Source: Anoplopoma fimbria
Taxonomy: Eukaryota; Chordata; Actinopteri; Perciformes; Anoplopomatidae
Length of the DNA: 64,000 nt
Direction of reading: 5' to 3'
NCBI RefSeq assembly: GCF_027596085.1
Contig: NC_072463.1
Span: forward strand, 2,668,038-2,732,037
A program made the position numbers and the translations under genes. The first letter of the stretch is position 1; every line of letters begins with the position of its first letter. The notes under the pieces are model-generated. The model did not search any database, was not told the origin of the DNA, and saw only the letters and a program-made list of their open reading frames with translations. This document shows, one piece after another, positions 20,425-31,545 of this stretch.

Positions 20425-21030
20425 GTTAAAGTTACTGTGAGGAACTTTTAACTGGTTCTGAATCAGTCTCAGTTTAGTCCTGATCCTCTATAGACCTCCA
20501 TCAGTAAACCAGACCATCAGAGAGAAGATCGTCTGTTTCTATAAAGTTATTCTTAAAGCTCGTCATCGGAGCCACCGGGTCGGATTCTGGAGAAACCAGA
20601 TGAAATCATGAAGGTTCACCAGTAAAACTCCTTCAGATCAGAGACCAGTCCACCGTGGACAGACCCAGATCCAGCAGAGACCAGTCCACCGTGGACAGAC
20701 CCAGATCCGGCCTCCCTGCAGCCTTCGACCTCCACTCGGAGCTCCGGAGGAAGTAGGAGAGCTCAGCTCCCGGCAGCAGCAGCGTCTCCTCCTCCTCCTC
20801 CTCCTCCTCCTCCTCCAGGAGCAGAGCTTCTCTATATTGCACAAAACGTTAAATCCAATTATAATGAATGATAAATAATCTGCTACTTCATTCCCCTTCA
20901 AGAACTCCGCCATGTTTTCTACAGTAGCCCGGAACGGACAAACCAATCACTGGCTCTACAGAGAGCCTTTCACATTTTTTTTAACGGTACCTGAAGGCAC
21001 CGTAGTTCTTCGACACTTTTGTAAAACCGC
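20425..21030 (+). repeat. Family D repeat, long copy
   Basis: Positions 20460-20620 match 48780-48937 with about four substitutions, beginning at ATCAGTCTCAGTTTAGTCCT. Beyond the shared part it continues through a tandem duplication, a CTC run (20785-20816) and a segment around CAAGAACTCCGCCATGTTTT, to about 21030. From memory this is the order of a known teleost interspersed repeat. Non-coding. Confidence 0.75.
20641..20708 (+). repeat. Tandem duplication, 36-bp period
   Basis: The 32-bp unit starting GAGACCAGTCCACCGTGGAC occurs at 20641-20672 and again at 20677-20708, identical, inside the family D repeat. Confidence 0.97.
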
Positions 21031-22789
21031 GGGAGATGAAATGCATTGACAAATGCATTATAATTAATATATGTATGTTTATAAATATGCACTGTAAATG
21101 TAAGTAAATATACAATAAAAAAGTATAAGAATTATAGCTAATGAATGAATTCATAAATATGCCCTGCAGAATAATGGCAAGCATACAAAGATGTTGCTGT
21201 TATTGTACATTTTATATAAATAAATATCATTTTCTTTCATGTTACATGTTGTGACATGAAAGAAACACTTTCTCCTTTTATGCCGTTTATGTTATTAAAT
21301 ATTGTGCTGCTCTCTGCCGGTGAGAACAGCCGCTCTGGCCCTCAGACGTCTCCTGACGACGACCTCGTCAGCCGCAGGTGAAAAATATTTCCACAGCAGG
21401 TAATTAACTCCTTAATTAGAACGAACCCCTGAGCTGCGTTACGGCGTAGCCATGGCGACCGCAGCCATATTGCATCTTCGCCGGTGGGTTAAAAACACAC
21501 ACACACACACACACACACACAGTACACACACACACACACACACACACGTTAAAGATGGATCTATATTGGCCTGCCATGCTGATGTTGACAAATGAGGGTC
21601 TTTAGCTGTGCGACCTATTGTCCCCCTTTGAATACGAGCGCTCTGCCCGTTTCATTTGATTTGTCTGATGCATGCTGGGAGGCTGAAGAACGTCCAGCCT
21701 GGTCGATGTTGAAAAAAAAACACTTGAATGAGTTAATTAACCTTTTTGTGCAGAGTGATAATAGCAGCTAAAGGACCCTCCATTCTTCTTTCTACCATCT
21801 TTTTTCTCTCTTTTACTCTTCCCTCTGTCCCTCCTGTTCTTTACCTCCCCCATTCCCCCTCCCCCATTCCCCTCAGTGGTCCTTCTCTGTTCGGCCTGAT
21901 TGCTCATAATCACTCTCTGTCTGTTTCTGTGACTAATTGGTCCATTAGAGGAGGATGGAGGCCGTCTGGTCACCAGGCAGCCTCCATCCTGGTTTACAGT
22001 ATTTCCCTTCCTTCCGTCCACGAATGCTGGTGTGTCTCGTTTGTGTGATTTAAAAAAGGGATAGTGTGGCATGTGACACCGGTGGGGACAGGTTCAAGGG
22101 TTTGACTGGTGATGTGGACCCACGGAACCGAAACACGGGTGAATTCATGTTGATGTGAAGATCTAAAAATGTGTCTGTTGTTTGTATGACGATAAGAGGA
22201 AAACAAACCCAGTGCAAAGACAGGTTTAGACCAGGAAACAGTATTATAATCATTCAATTCATAGTTATACTTAAAGTAATAAGCCACTTTCAATTGTACA
22301 AGTCTTTGCTAGGTTACCTTGTCAGATCAAATGAGAAGCAAAAACATTTCAAAAACAGCTGCCAACAGAATGATGTCACATTGTTTTTTTGATTGATTTC
22401 TGAGAAGTGAGACTTAAAAACACACCTGCATACGCTGCTTATTGCCAAAAATGACGATTAAAAACGTGAACGGGGTCTTCCAGATTGTAATTTTATAGAT
22501 AAGTCCTCATGGTTTTTGGAACGACATTCACAACAATCACAAATGGGTGAAACGTTCCGATGTCCGCATACTTCTGGCCATATACAGTAGAAGATACACG
22601 TACTGGTGTAGGTGTGATATGAGGTACACTAATGGATGAGGTGTGGTGCTGTGCAGAGACATGGCTGACAAATGATATAATCATATTAAGCATCATGATC
22701 ATTTTGTATTTGTGATAGTTTGGTGTCATATGTGAGGCTCGTCTCTGATGTTCTGCTTCCACGTCACAGAAAACAAGACGTCTGAGCAG

Positions 22790-22793
<4 letters not shown>
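21031..22793. other. Unassigned stretch with one CA array
   Basis: An interrupted CA array lies at 21495-21547. The sequence at 21770-21880 is pyrimidine-rich. No gene recognised; the open frames on both strands at 21737-22072 follow that skew. Confidence 0.6.

Positions 22794-22876
<83 letters not shown>
22794..22876. repeat. (GT)41 microsatellite
   Basis: Uninterrupted 83-bp GT array. It is followed within 120 bp by the long polypurine tract. Confidence 0.99.
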
Positions 22877-22878
<2 letters not shown>

Positions 22879-22994
22879 GCGGGGGTCTGGGTCTGAGCAG
22901 ATCGGCCGTCTAAACACTTCCCCTTGCATCACATCAGCACGCTAAGCTCTTACGTAACAGCACCCTGGGGAGCTCTGCATCCATCACCCAGACC

Positions 22995-24185
22995 AGAGAG
23001 AGGAGAGGAGAGGAGAGGAGAGGAGAGGAGAGGAGAGGAGGAGGAGAGGGGGGAGAGAGGAGAGAGAGAGAGAGGAGGAGGGAGAGGAGGGAGAGGAGAG
23101 GAGGGAGAGGAGGGAGAGGAGAGGAGAGGAGAGGAGAGGAGAGGAGAGGAGGAGAGAGGAGAGGAAGGAGAGAGGAAGAGGATGAGGAGAGGAGAGGAGG
23201 AGGAGAGGAGAGGAGAGAGGAGAGAGGAGAGGAGAGAGGAGAGGAGAGAGAGAAGAGAGGAGAGGAGAGGAGGGAGATGGAGAGGAGGAGGAGGAGGAAG
23301 AGAGGAGAGAGGAGAGAGAAGGTAGAGGAAGCGGATGAGGAGAGGAGAGGGAAGGAAGAGGAGAGAGGAGTGAGGAGAGAAGAGGATACAATGGAGTAAA
23401 AGAGGAGTCGAGAGTAGATGAGGCAATGCTGGGAGAGAGGAGACGAGAGGAAGAGGAGCAACAAGGAGAGGAGGAGGAGGAGAGATGAGAGAGGAGAGGA
23501 GAGAGAAGGAGAGGATGCAATGGAGTAAAAGAGGAGTCGAGAGGAGATGAGGGAATGGAGGGAGAGAGGAGACGAGAGGAAGAGGAGCAACAAGGAGAGG
23601 AGAGAGGAGGAGGAGGGGAGAGGAAAGGAGAGGATTGAGGATGGAGGTTGCAAAGTAGAGAGAGAGGCAGTGAAAAGGGAGATTTGAATAAATTCAAGGA
23701 GAGGAATGGAGAAAGAAAGACAAAGAGGTGGAGAGAGAGAAAGGAACAGGAGGAGGTAGAGGTAAAGAAATAAGTTTAAAACAAGACTTGCAGGTAAAAG
23801 GAGAAGACAGAGAAACAAGAGAGAGAGAGAGAGAGAAATAGGGTTAGGAAATAGAGGGAAGGATGGTGGAGGGAAGGAGAACGAAAGAAGGAGACAAGGA
23901 ATGATAAAGGAAGCAACTGAGGGGGGAAAGAAGAGCAAGAAAGAGAAGACATGAAGATAAAAATGTTGAGAGAGAGGGAGGAGGAGGGAATGAAAGAGTG
24001 GAAAAGAAGATGGATGATGGAAATGGTTAAAAAAAAGGAAAAGGAGAGTCGAGGAAACGACATGAAAGAGAGAGAGAATAAGAAACAGATAACGGGAAGA
24101 TAAGACAGAAGAGAAAGGAGAGAAAAGAGGAAGGAGGGAGAAAAATGGAAATACAGGAAGAAATGTTGGAGAGGTGGAGGTGGAG
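22995..24185 (+). repeat. 1.2-kb polypurine (GAGGA-type) tract
   Basis: The plus strand is almost all A and G. 22995-23182 (188 bp) has no pyrimidine, and 23184-23277 (94 bp) has none either; later parts have scattered T and C. Units are GGAGA and GAGAGG near the start and AAGGAGA later. The 508-codon minus-strand open frame is the polypyrimidine complement and encodes S/L/P-rich sequence only. Such tracts can form triplex (H-DNA) structures. Confidence 0.97.
23383..23602 (+). repeat. 129-bp tandem duplication inside the polypurine tract
   Basis: The block starting ATGGAGTAAAAGAGGAGTCG at 23391 recurs at 23520 with few changes, continuing through GACGAGAGGAAGAGGAGCAA. The shared part is about 90 bp and the period is 129 bp. 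Confidence 0.93.
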
Positions 24186-24268
24186 AGGAAGCGGAGGTAT
24201 CGGTCGCCCCCGCTCTGACCCCGGTCCACAGCAGCAGGCTGAACGCCACCGCCGGGGGTTAAACTCTG

Positions 24269-24452
<184 letters not shown>

Positions 24453-24540
24453 CCAAGCATGAGGAGGCAGACCTCAGCTGCAGGTCACAACCCAACTACC
24501 ATATCACTGTCAACACTGATCATCAGCTGCAGGGGGAGGA

Positions 24541-24555
24541 GGGGGGGGGGGGGGG
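24541..24555 (+). repeat. G15 homopolymer
   Basis: Fifteen consecutive G. Runs of this type are unusual and prone to sequencing error. Confidence 0.95.
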
Positions 24556-26097
24556 AATACAGAAACGAGATGGAAAGTGAAAGAGATGGAGAGACGGAAA
24601 GAAGAGAATAAAAACCACGGAGGGACGAGGAAGGTAGAAGAGTCCAGGTTCCATGCAGAGAGGAAGTAAAAGCAGAGATGTTTTACACTGAGGGAATGGA
24701 CAAACATGGACAAAATGACTTAACATATAGGGCTGCTGGATTATGACAAAAATAACAACTATGATTCATTTTGTAAATATTGAAAACGTTAGATATAATG
24801 ATATATACATATATATATATATAAGCATTTAGAAAGATCATTTTGAAACCTAATTTTTTCAAAGTTAAATGCATCAATCTGGAGCAAAATGTAAGAGTCT
24901 AGATCTATTTAGAAGTCTCCGCTCTTGTTAATAATTTAATCATAAATCTAGATATTAACGGTGATGACACAGCAAAAAAAGTCACACCCCCCCAAAAAAA
25001 GCATGCTAAACGAGACGGGATTTTTTTAACGCAAGACAAAAACGAGAATGACAATTGAACATTTTGATTTCATTCATCTTGTTCTCATAATCGTTGGAAA
25101 CCAAACACGTTATTGAAACAAAAATAAAATGAATTGCTCAGCACTTTGTAGTCGTGTCGTGTCACGCAACTTGCGCACACGTCTATAAGCACAACCTTAC
25201 GCGACGCAAATTTATAGAGAGACGAGATTACATAGAAAGTCAATGCAAAGATGCCAATGGCATGCGAGGCGAGTGCAAATAGAGTATTTGCACAAGTTGA
25301 AATATTTCAAGTTTGCGTGAGCTTCTCAGCGTTGAGATTCTCCTCCTGTCATCACGGACCTCCTGACAATGCCAACACTTTAAAAACAGTCATAAAGTAA
25401 ACGATGACGTGAGAAAACAACCAATATGAACTTATTTCCTATGAATATCAGGCGGATCTATAAATGAATCTAGAACTGTCTAAGTAGCTACCTAGTTATA
25501 GGATAATTAAAGAACAGAAACTCTACTAGAATGTATAATCTGTATCAGGTGTCACACTTTGTATTTTCCTCCCAAAGTTCATTAGTTTTTTTCTTTAGAT
25601 CTTCTTCAGAGTAATAAACTCAACCTTCTTTAGCAGAAGTAACATCTTTACAGGAACAGAAAAGTCCCAGAAACATATCTGTGTTCACCTCCTGATATCA
25701 ATGTCTATATTTCCCCCGTTGTAGTCAACACAATTCTGCAAAAGGAAAAAAGGTCAAAAACTCCCTGCTCATTACCATCCCTGAGATCAAGAGGGAGGAG
25801 AAGAAAGAGTTCACTGCTGCTCCTCGAGGAGTTCCCCCTGCTACATGTGTCAGCAGGAGGAAGAGGAGGAGGAGGAGGAGGGAGGAGGAAGACGGGCAGG
25901 TTTCCAGAATAAAAGCAAACAGCACAAAGCTCTTAATTAGTGAATAATTTATGGAGTCTTTTTTAGAAAGAGGAGCAGGAGTAATGAGGCCGAGCAGAGG
26001 GAGCAGATGGGAGGATCCTCTCATGATAACCGGGTGTGATGCAAAACCACTAATGACTTACTGTAAAGACAGTGTGACGTGTGCCTCACCCAGTGTC

Positions 26098-26099
<2 letters not shown>
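24556..26099. other. Unassigned non-coding stretch
   Basis: Purine-rich until about 24680. 24725-24905 (GGGCTGCTGGATTATGAC, then a TATATA run) resembles a decayed fish DNA-transposon end. 25140-25330 has several GCG-rich short palindromes and may also be repeat-derived. AGG run at 25856-25890. No gene. Confidence 0.5.

Positions 26100-26179
<80 letters not shown>
26100..26179. repeat. (TG)40 microsatellite
   Basis: Uninterrupted 80-bp array. A shorter CA array lies at 26287-26309. Confidence 0.99.
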
Positions 26180-26182
<3 letters not shown>

Positions 26183-26339
26183 TCATCACTTATGCAGTCA
26201 AGTGTGACATCTGGAGAACAGAAGTAAGAAAACCCCTCGAAGGAAACTTCACCATCCAACTTCTACAACACCACACATACTGTCGTCACACACACACACA
26301 CACACACACGCACACACAGACTTAAAGAGAAGCAAATGG

Positions 26340-27030
26340 ATAAATGGAAGAATGCCTCCTTTGTTTTTGATTTGCGTTTTGTAGTTTTGTGTCTATTTCT
26401 GGTTGTTTTTGTGTCTACTTATTGGTTTTTTTTTTTTTTTGCATGTCTTAAGTCGTTTAATGTTTTTCTGATCAATTTGTGCGTTTGTGCATTAAAGTCT
26501 CTTTGTAGTTGCTTTTCATCCCTTTGTGGTTGTTTTGTGTGCGTCTGGAACACAGTCTCCTGGCGATTCGTGAGATAAGTCACAAAATGTAATATATTGT
26601 TTTCATGTACAGGGACACGGATTGTGCATATATTCGTGACACACGTCAAGATGGTTTTTGCGAGACAGCATTATGCTAGAGGCAACAAAACCACTTCAAT
26701 AAAACCACAACGCAGTGTTGAAAACTGGTCTTCTGGTTGAAAGTTTGAGTCTCTTTGTAGTTGTTTTGTATTTCTTTGTGGTTGTTATGCGTCTCTTAGT
26801 CGTTTTGCCCCACTTTGTAGTCGTTTTATGTTTCTTTTTTTGTGTGTTGTGGTCTTTTTTGCGTCTTTTTGTGGTCGTTGCTCATCTCTTTATGGTGATT
26901 TGATATCACTGTGTGGTGATTTTGTGCGTCTTTGTCGTTGTTTTTGCTCTCTTTGTAGTCATTTTTCATCTCTATGTGGTATTTTCGTAGTCACTTTGCA
27001 TCTCTTTGTTGTTTTTTCATCGTTTTATGA
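26340..27030 (+). repeat. T-rich minisatellite, about 24-bp period, degenerate
   Basis: Variants of TCTCTTTGTAGTTGTTTTG recur throughout (26488, 26750, 26869 and 26949 regions), spaced about 20-25 bp and strongly diverged. Includes a T15-type run near 26427-26440. Cysteine- and phenylalanine-rich open frames are a by-product. Confidence 0.7.
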
Positions 27031-28140
27031 TCTTCCAACTACTCGTGCACACACACAACCACACACACGCACACACACACACACGCTTACACACTGTCTT
27101 TCCTCCATCTGCCCAAATAGAAGTCTTCACATGTGATCGTGAGCCTTTGTGAAAGACACATTTGAATAACAAAGAAAAGAAAAACACACATCAAACAAAC
27201 AAAAGAAACTTTGACTTTTTAGAGAGCCAGCACATACACTCACACCCTTACACACTTTCTGTCACACACACACACACACACACTTATCCCCCCCAATCCG
27301 GCCAAACACAACACAGAGTGGCACTTGGAGCTAAGTGGTAATTAGCTCAGAGAAGCCCTGACCCGGAGCCTCGGCGCCGGCTCTGTTCTAAGTGTGATTC
27401 AAAAAGGAGAAGGGATAATTAACGAGCCGGTGAGGAGAAACCTGAGGCAACGACAGAAAACTGGAAGGAAAGAAGAGGAGGACGAGGATCAGAGGCACAT
27501 CCAGCCGTCAGCACGTCAGCACCAGCAGCTTTTAATGTCTCATTCCTGTTCGTATGATGTAGCATTTGTAAAAATGACAAGAAAAACACCGTTCATTGGC
27601 AAATAAACATATCACTACATGTCATTTCCTTAATTATTTGTGACACTTTTATGTAAATAAATATTAGCTTTGCATCCGTCTGTCGAGGAGAGCTGCCAAA
27701 GTAGTCTTTAAAAGATGAAAGAAGCAGGAATTGCTCCGTACAATAGAGTCCTTTAGCTGGCAGCGTTTCATTACTGCTGCCACTACATCCTGAAACGGCG
27801 CTCACATTACTCTGCTTGTAAATAGAATTAAAGGATGTCTGTTGAATGGTGCAGACAACCTTCATGTCCGTCCTCGACTATGGAGGTATTCTGCACGGTG
27901 CATCATCGTACGTTGTGCTTCATCACTCATGACTCATCATCGTTCTCTGGATCACAAGGTCGGGTGGACGCTACAGTCAAGAAGAATGTTATTCATTAAT
28001 AAAGCTGGATTGTAGAAGCTAACAAACTACCTCAAATCTCTTTTCTCTGTAAAGCTGGTAACAGCATATACCTCACGTACACACTAATGTTAGCAGAACT
28101 GGTTTCAGCTAATATGCACCTTTAAATGAGAAGAACTATC
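27031..28140. other. Unassigned stretch with short CA arrays
   Basis: Short CA arrays near 27050-27083 and 27263-27282. A GC-richer patch at 27320-27430 has GGTAATTAGC and TAATTAACGAG cores and could be a conserved non-coding element. No gene. Confidence 0.5.
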
Positions 28141-28372
28141 CGTATTAGTCTGTTGCACTTATTGTATTCGTATTAGTTTGTTTCTGTACTTTTGCTCTGG
28201 TTTATGCTTTTAGATGCTTGTTTAAGAAAGGAGATGCACTTATGACTTCTGGTGACTAGTAGTTCTCTTGAATACCTATGTTGAATACACTTATTGTAAG
28301 TCGCTTTGGATAAAAGTGTCTGCTAAATGACTGTAATGTAAATGAATGTAATGTAATAATGTAATGTAATGT
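28141..28372 (+). mobile_element. 5'-truncated non-LTR retrotransposon 3' end
   Basis: The motif GTCGCTTTGGATAAAAGTGT followed by CTGCTAAATGAC, then a (TAATG)n tail at 28333-28372, is the typical 3' end of L2-clade LINEs, and of SINEs that borrow it, in teleosts. The upstream 190 bp reads as 3' UTR; no reverse transcriptase frame is present. The clade is from memory. Confidence 0.7.
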
Positions 28373-28479
28373 AAAAGAACTGCAAACTGCAAAAAATCTT
28401 GCATTCCCCTTAGGGATTTTACAGCTTTCTTATCGGATGGTTTTTATGATTCGTATAACTGTTTATTGAGTATGTGTTT

Positions 28480-28590
28480 CTGTTTTTGCTGATCGTGTTC
28501 TTGTTCTTAGGCATCTCTTGGAAAAGAGATCTTAATCTCAATGAGACAGCCTATATATATTAAGATTAAATTAATAAATAAAGAATAAAA
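28480..28590 (+). mobile_element. Second retrotransposon 3' end
   Basis: TCTTGGAAAAGAGATCTTAA, then TCTCAATGAGAC and an A/T-rich TTAAATTAATAAATAAAG tail, matches the pattern of another common teleost non-LTR 3' terminus (usually ending GGTTAAATAAA). Short and decayed. Confidence 0.55.
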
Positions 28591-30094
28591 ATCAAAAGTT
28601 TTGCTGCCAATCAAAGAGCTAAAGAACCACAAAACGAGTTGATTTCACTGGGTTCAGGTTCAGTTATCGATAAGGGAGATCACAGGTGTGATATTAAGGA
28701 CAGAATACTAAATCATTTTGAAAGATAACATTACGCATTATAACATAAGGTAGACAATGATTTATAAAAAAAAAAACAATCTATGGACTGTAATGATCTG
28801 GACACCGGGAGGCCTCCTCGATCGCCTTCAACTGGGCCAAAATGCCTCAGCTAGGAATATCATTATTCAGACTCTCATTTGCATTTTCTCCCATTTTGAC
28901 TTGACTTTCTATCACTGGAAGAGTTGTCTAGGCTTTGGTCATTTTAAGAAGACCTTTTTTTTTTACTGTAGAGAAAGGTATTTAGCATCTTTTTGCTTTT
29001 AAAAAAATCTTGTTATTTTTCATGAAAATCTGTAAAGACTGACAACGACCAACGGAGCTCCCCTTAACCCACAGCAGGCCGTGCTAGATCACCAAATCCC
29101 CTGTGGTAACCAAAGTTAGAATAATGAGGTTTTCACCTCTCGACAGCGATGAGACACAGCAGGGCAGATGAAAAATGGGAGGAGGGGGTGGGGTTGAAAG
29201 GCAGGTATGTCCTCTAGACTGATTCTGAATTACCTGCTGTGAGGGAGTCGGCGGCGGCGGCGTAGATAAGAGAAAATGATGATCATTACAGGAGGAGGCA
29301 GAGAGGAAGGCCGCGGCGTCAGACTCATTTCTTCTGTCAGCGATCAGCTCATTAATCTTGGCGGTGACCTTCAGACGACCAGTCAGTCAGCCGGAGACGA
29401 GCAGGACTCCGTTTGGCTTTGGTGCATAACATGATAACGTCGGTTCAGATCCTGCCTCTGACCTTTCCTGAATGTCATCCTCCTCTCTCTTTTTACCTGT
29501 CACTACTCCACCACAAGAGAGGAAGAACGACTAATATCACAGTGAAAAAAAGAAGATATTACTAAAAGGAGCTAAACACAACATTGAGAGCATTTCTATT
29601 GACTCCGTACGGCTCTCAACATGGCAGCTGACGGTGCTGATAAAGCTAACAGTGCTGATAAAGCTAACAGTGCAGAGCAGCAGCAGTTAGCTGCACTAAA
29701 AGGCATGCGTAGCCGGCCCGTCAATGTAAACAAAGCACAGAAAAACTGAGATTACAACACACAAATATACGTTTAGGCAGACGATACTGCACTTTATCTT
29801 TACGTGGACAACAGCTGTTTGCTGCTAAATTAATGTTCTGAATGTCGAATAGAGAACCTTTAAGTTTAAAAGTGTCTTGAAAAGTTTCATAATTATACTG
29901 TAAACAAAGTCTGTTGGCTTCAACCAGCATCTTTTGAAAAACCTGAAGAAGCAAAGGAAAAAACTGAATGAAGGCCATTAAATAGTGGCTGACGTTGACC
30001 GTCGTTGTATCATTTATTCATGGTAATTATTCACTTAACTTGACAATAATGAATTGAGTAAAATGTTATAATTGGTGCCTGTCGGTTTGAAAAG
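28591..30094. other. Unassigned non-coding stretch
   Basis: Holds an 18-bp exact tandem pair, GTGCTGATAAAGCTAACA, at 29634-29651 and 29652-29669, and a GGC run at 29250-29262. A12 at 28768-28779. No gene. Confidence 0.6.
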
Positions 30095-30645
30095 AAACAG
30101 CAGTGAACTAATGGAAAAGAAAAAGAAGAAAAAAGGAAATGAAACCAAAACAAAAAGGAAAGAAGGAAACAAACAAGGGAAGTGAAAAGAAAGGAAACAG
30201 CGAAGGAAAGGAAAAGGAGGTATAGGAAAGGAAATTAAAAAGGAAAGATAATGAGGAAAGTCAAGTCAACTATTCAAAAATGAAATGGAAAGGAAAGAAA
30301 GATAAAGGTAAAGGAGAGGAAGGGTAAAAGGATAGGAAACGTGAACGAATGGAAAGGAACTGAAAAGATAAAAGCAAAGGTAAGGAAATGATAAGGAATT
30401 GAAAGAGGAAACTAAAGGTGATCTAGTAAATGAAAGGAAAGGAAATGATATGATTTGAAGGACAGGAAAGAGGAAAGAGGAAAGAATAGGTCAGGAAACG
30501 AAACGGAAAGAAAAGGAACTGTGATAAAGGTAAAGACACAGAAAAGGAATAAAAAGACACAAGCAAAGTGAATATAATAGGAAAGGAAACAAACCAAAAA
30601 AGGAAAGGAAAGTTAAAGAACAGGAAAGAGGAAAGGGGAAGGACA
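30095..30645 (+). repeat. Degenerate GGAAA-type purine tract
   Basis: About 550 bp dominated by GGAAAGGAAA and AAGGAAA variants on the plus strand, with scattered pyrimidines. The minus-strand frames (F/S/L-rich) are its complement. Confidence 0.85.
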
Positions 30646-30767
30646 GCAGACAGTGTAAGAGGAGAATGTGCTGATGGGTTGTTCTGCTGACAGATTTGAA
30701 GGATGGGTTTTCTTACGGAGATGAAATTTCTCTCCCCGTCACCGCTGTCTGAAGACGGATGAGTCAC

Positions 30768-30788
30768 AACAACAACAACAACAACAAC
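30768..30788. repeat. (CAA)7 microsatellite
   Basis: Seven CAA trinucleotides. Confidence 0.95.
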
Positions 30789-31139
30789 TCTGCGGAGAAA
30801 ACAGCCAGCGGAGCGAATCGCAGCGCCGGCAACAGAAAACAACCAAGGTTAACAGCTCCGTGCTGGCATCCCTCCACTCTAATAATAATAACAATGAAAT
30901 AGGAGTTCAAGCTGTCGTCAGTCACTGTCATCCAAACGCTGCCATTAGCAAGCAATGAGAGCGTTCGCTCTGTGGTTTTTAATTAGTTATTTGGCACCCG
31001 TTTGTTAACAGTAAGCATCTTTGAGCGCCCTGAATACATTTTTCAAATCCTTAATACAATGTAATATTATTTCTAGAGGTCACAGTGACAGCACTCATTA
31101 GGCAGACTGAGGCTACATCCACATTACTGCGCACGTCTT

Positions 31140-31545
31140 TTGCAACCATGAGGCACCCTCCGGCTCTGCAGAGTGAAGCCAATGCTTCATGTCTTAAAGC
31201 TGCATTCTCTCTACTGTCCATCAGGGGGCGACTCCTCTGGTTGTATAGAAGTCTATGAGAAAATGACTCTACTTCTCTCTTGATTTATTCCCTCAGTAAA
31301 CATTGTAAACATGAGTTTATGGTCTCAATCTCTAGTTTCAAGTCTTCTTCAATACAGCATGATGTTCATTTAGTAAATGATGCTCCATTTAGAGTCAAAC
31401 AGACCATAAAGCAGGGGATGCTTTAGGGCGGGGCTACTGTGATTGACAGGTCGCTGCTGCTACCAGAGCTGTATATGGCGTCTCTACGTCACTCCTCTAC
31501 ATTCCAATATGGTCACGTCTGTTCATTGGTGACAGCCGTAATTCA
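31140..31545 (+). repeat. R1 interspersed repeat, copy 3 (subfamily II)
   Basis: 5' segment from about 31140 with GTGAAGCCAATGCTTCATG, then the identical 214-bp core at 31224-31437. After GGGGCTAC it departs from subfamily I (TGTGATTGACAGGTCGCTGC). It fades near 31545 and lacks the YY1-like motif and the 3' end. Confidence 0.92.
31214..31233 (+). promoter_or_regulatory. CTCF-like motif in R1 copy 3
   Basis: CCATCAGGGGGCGAC; one base differs from the copies at 11481 and 39840. Confidence 0.35.
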
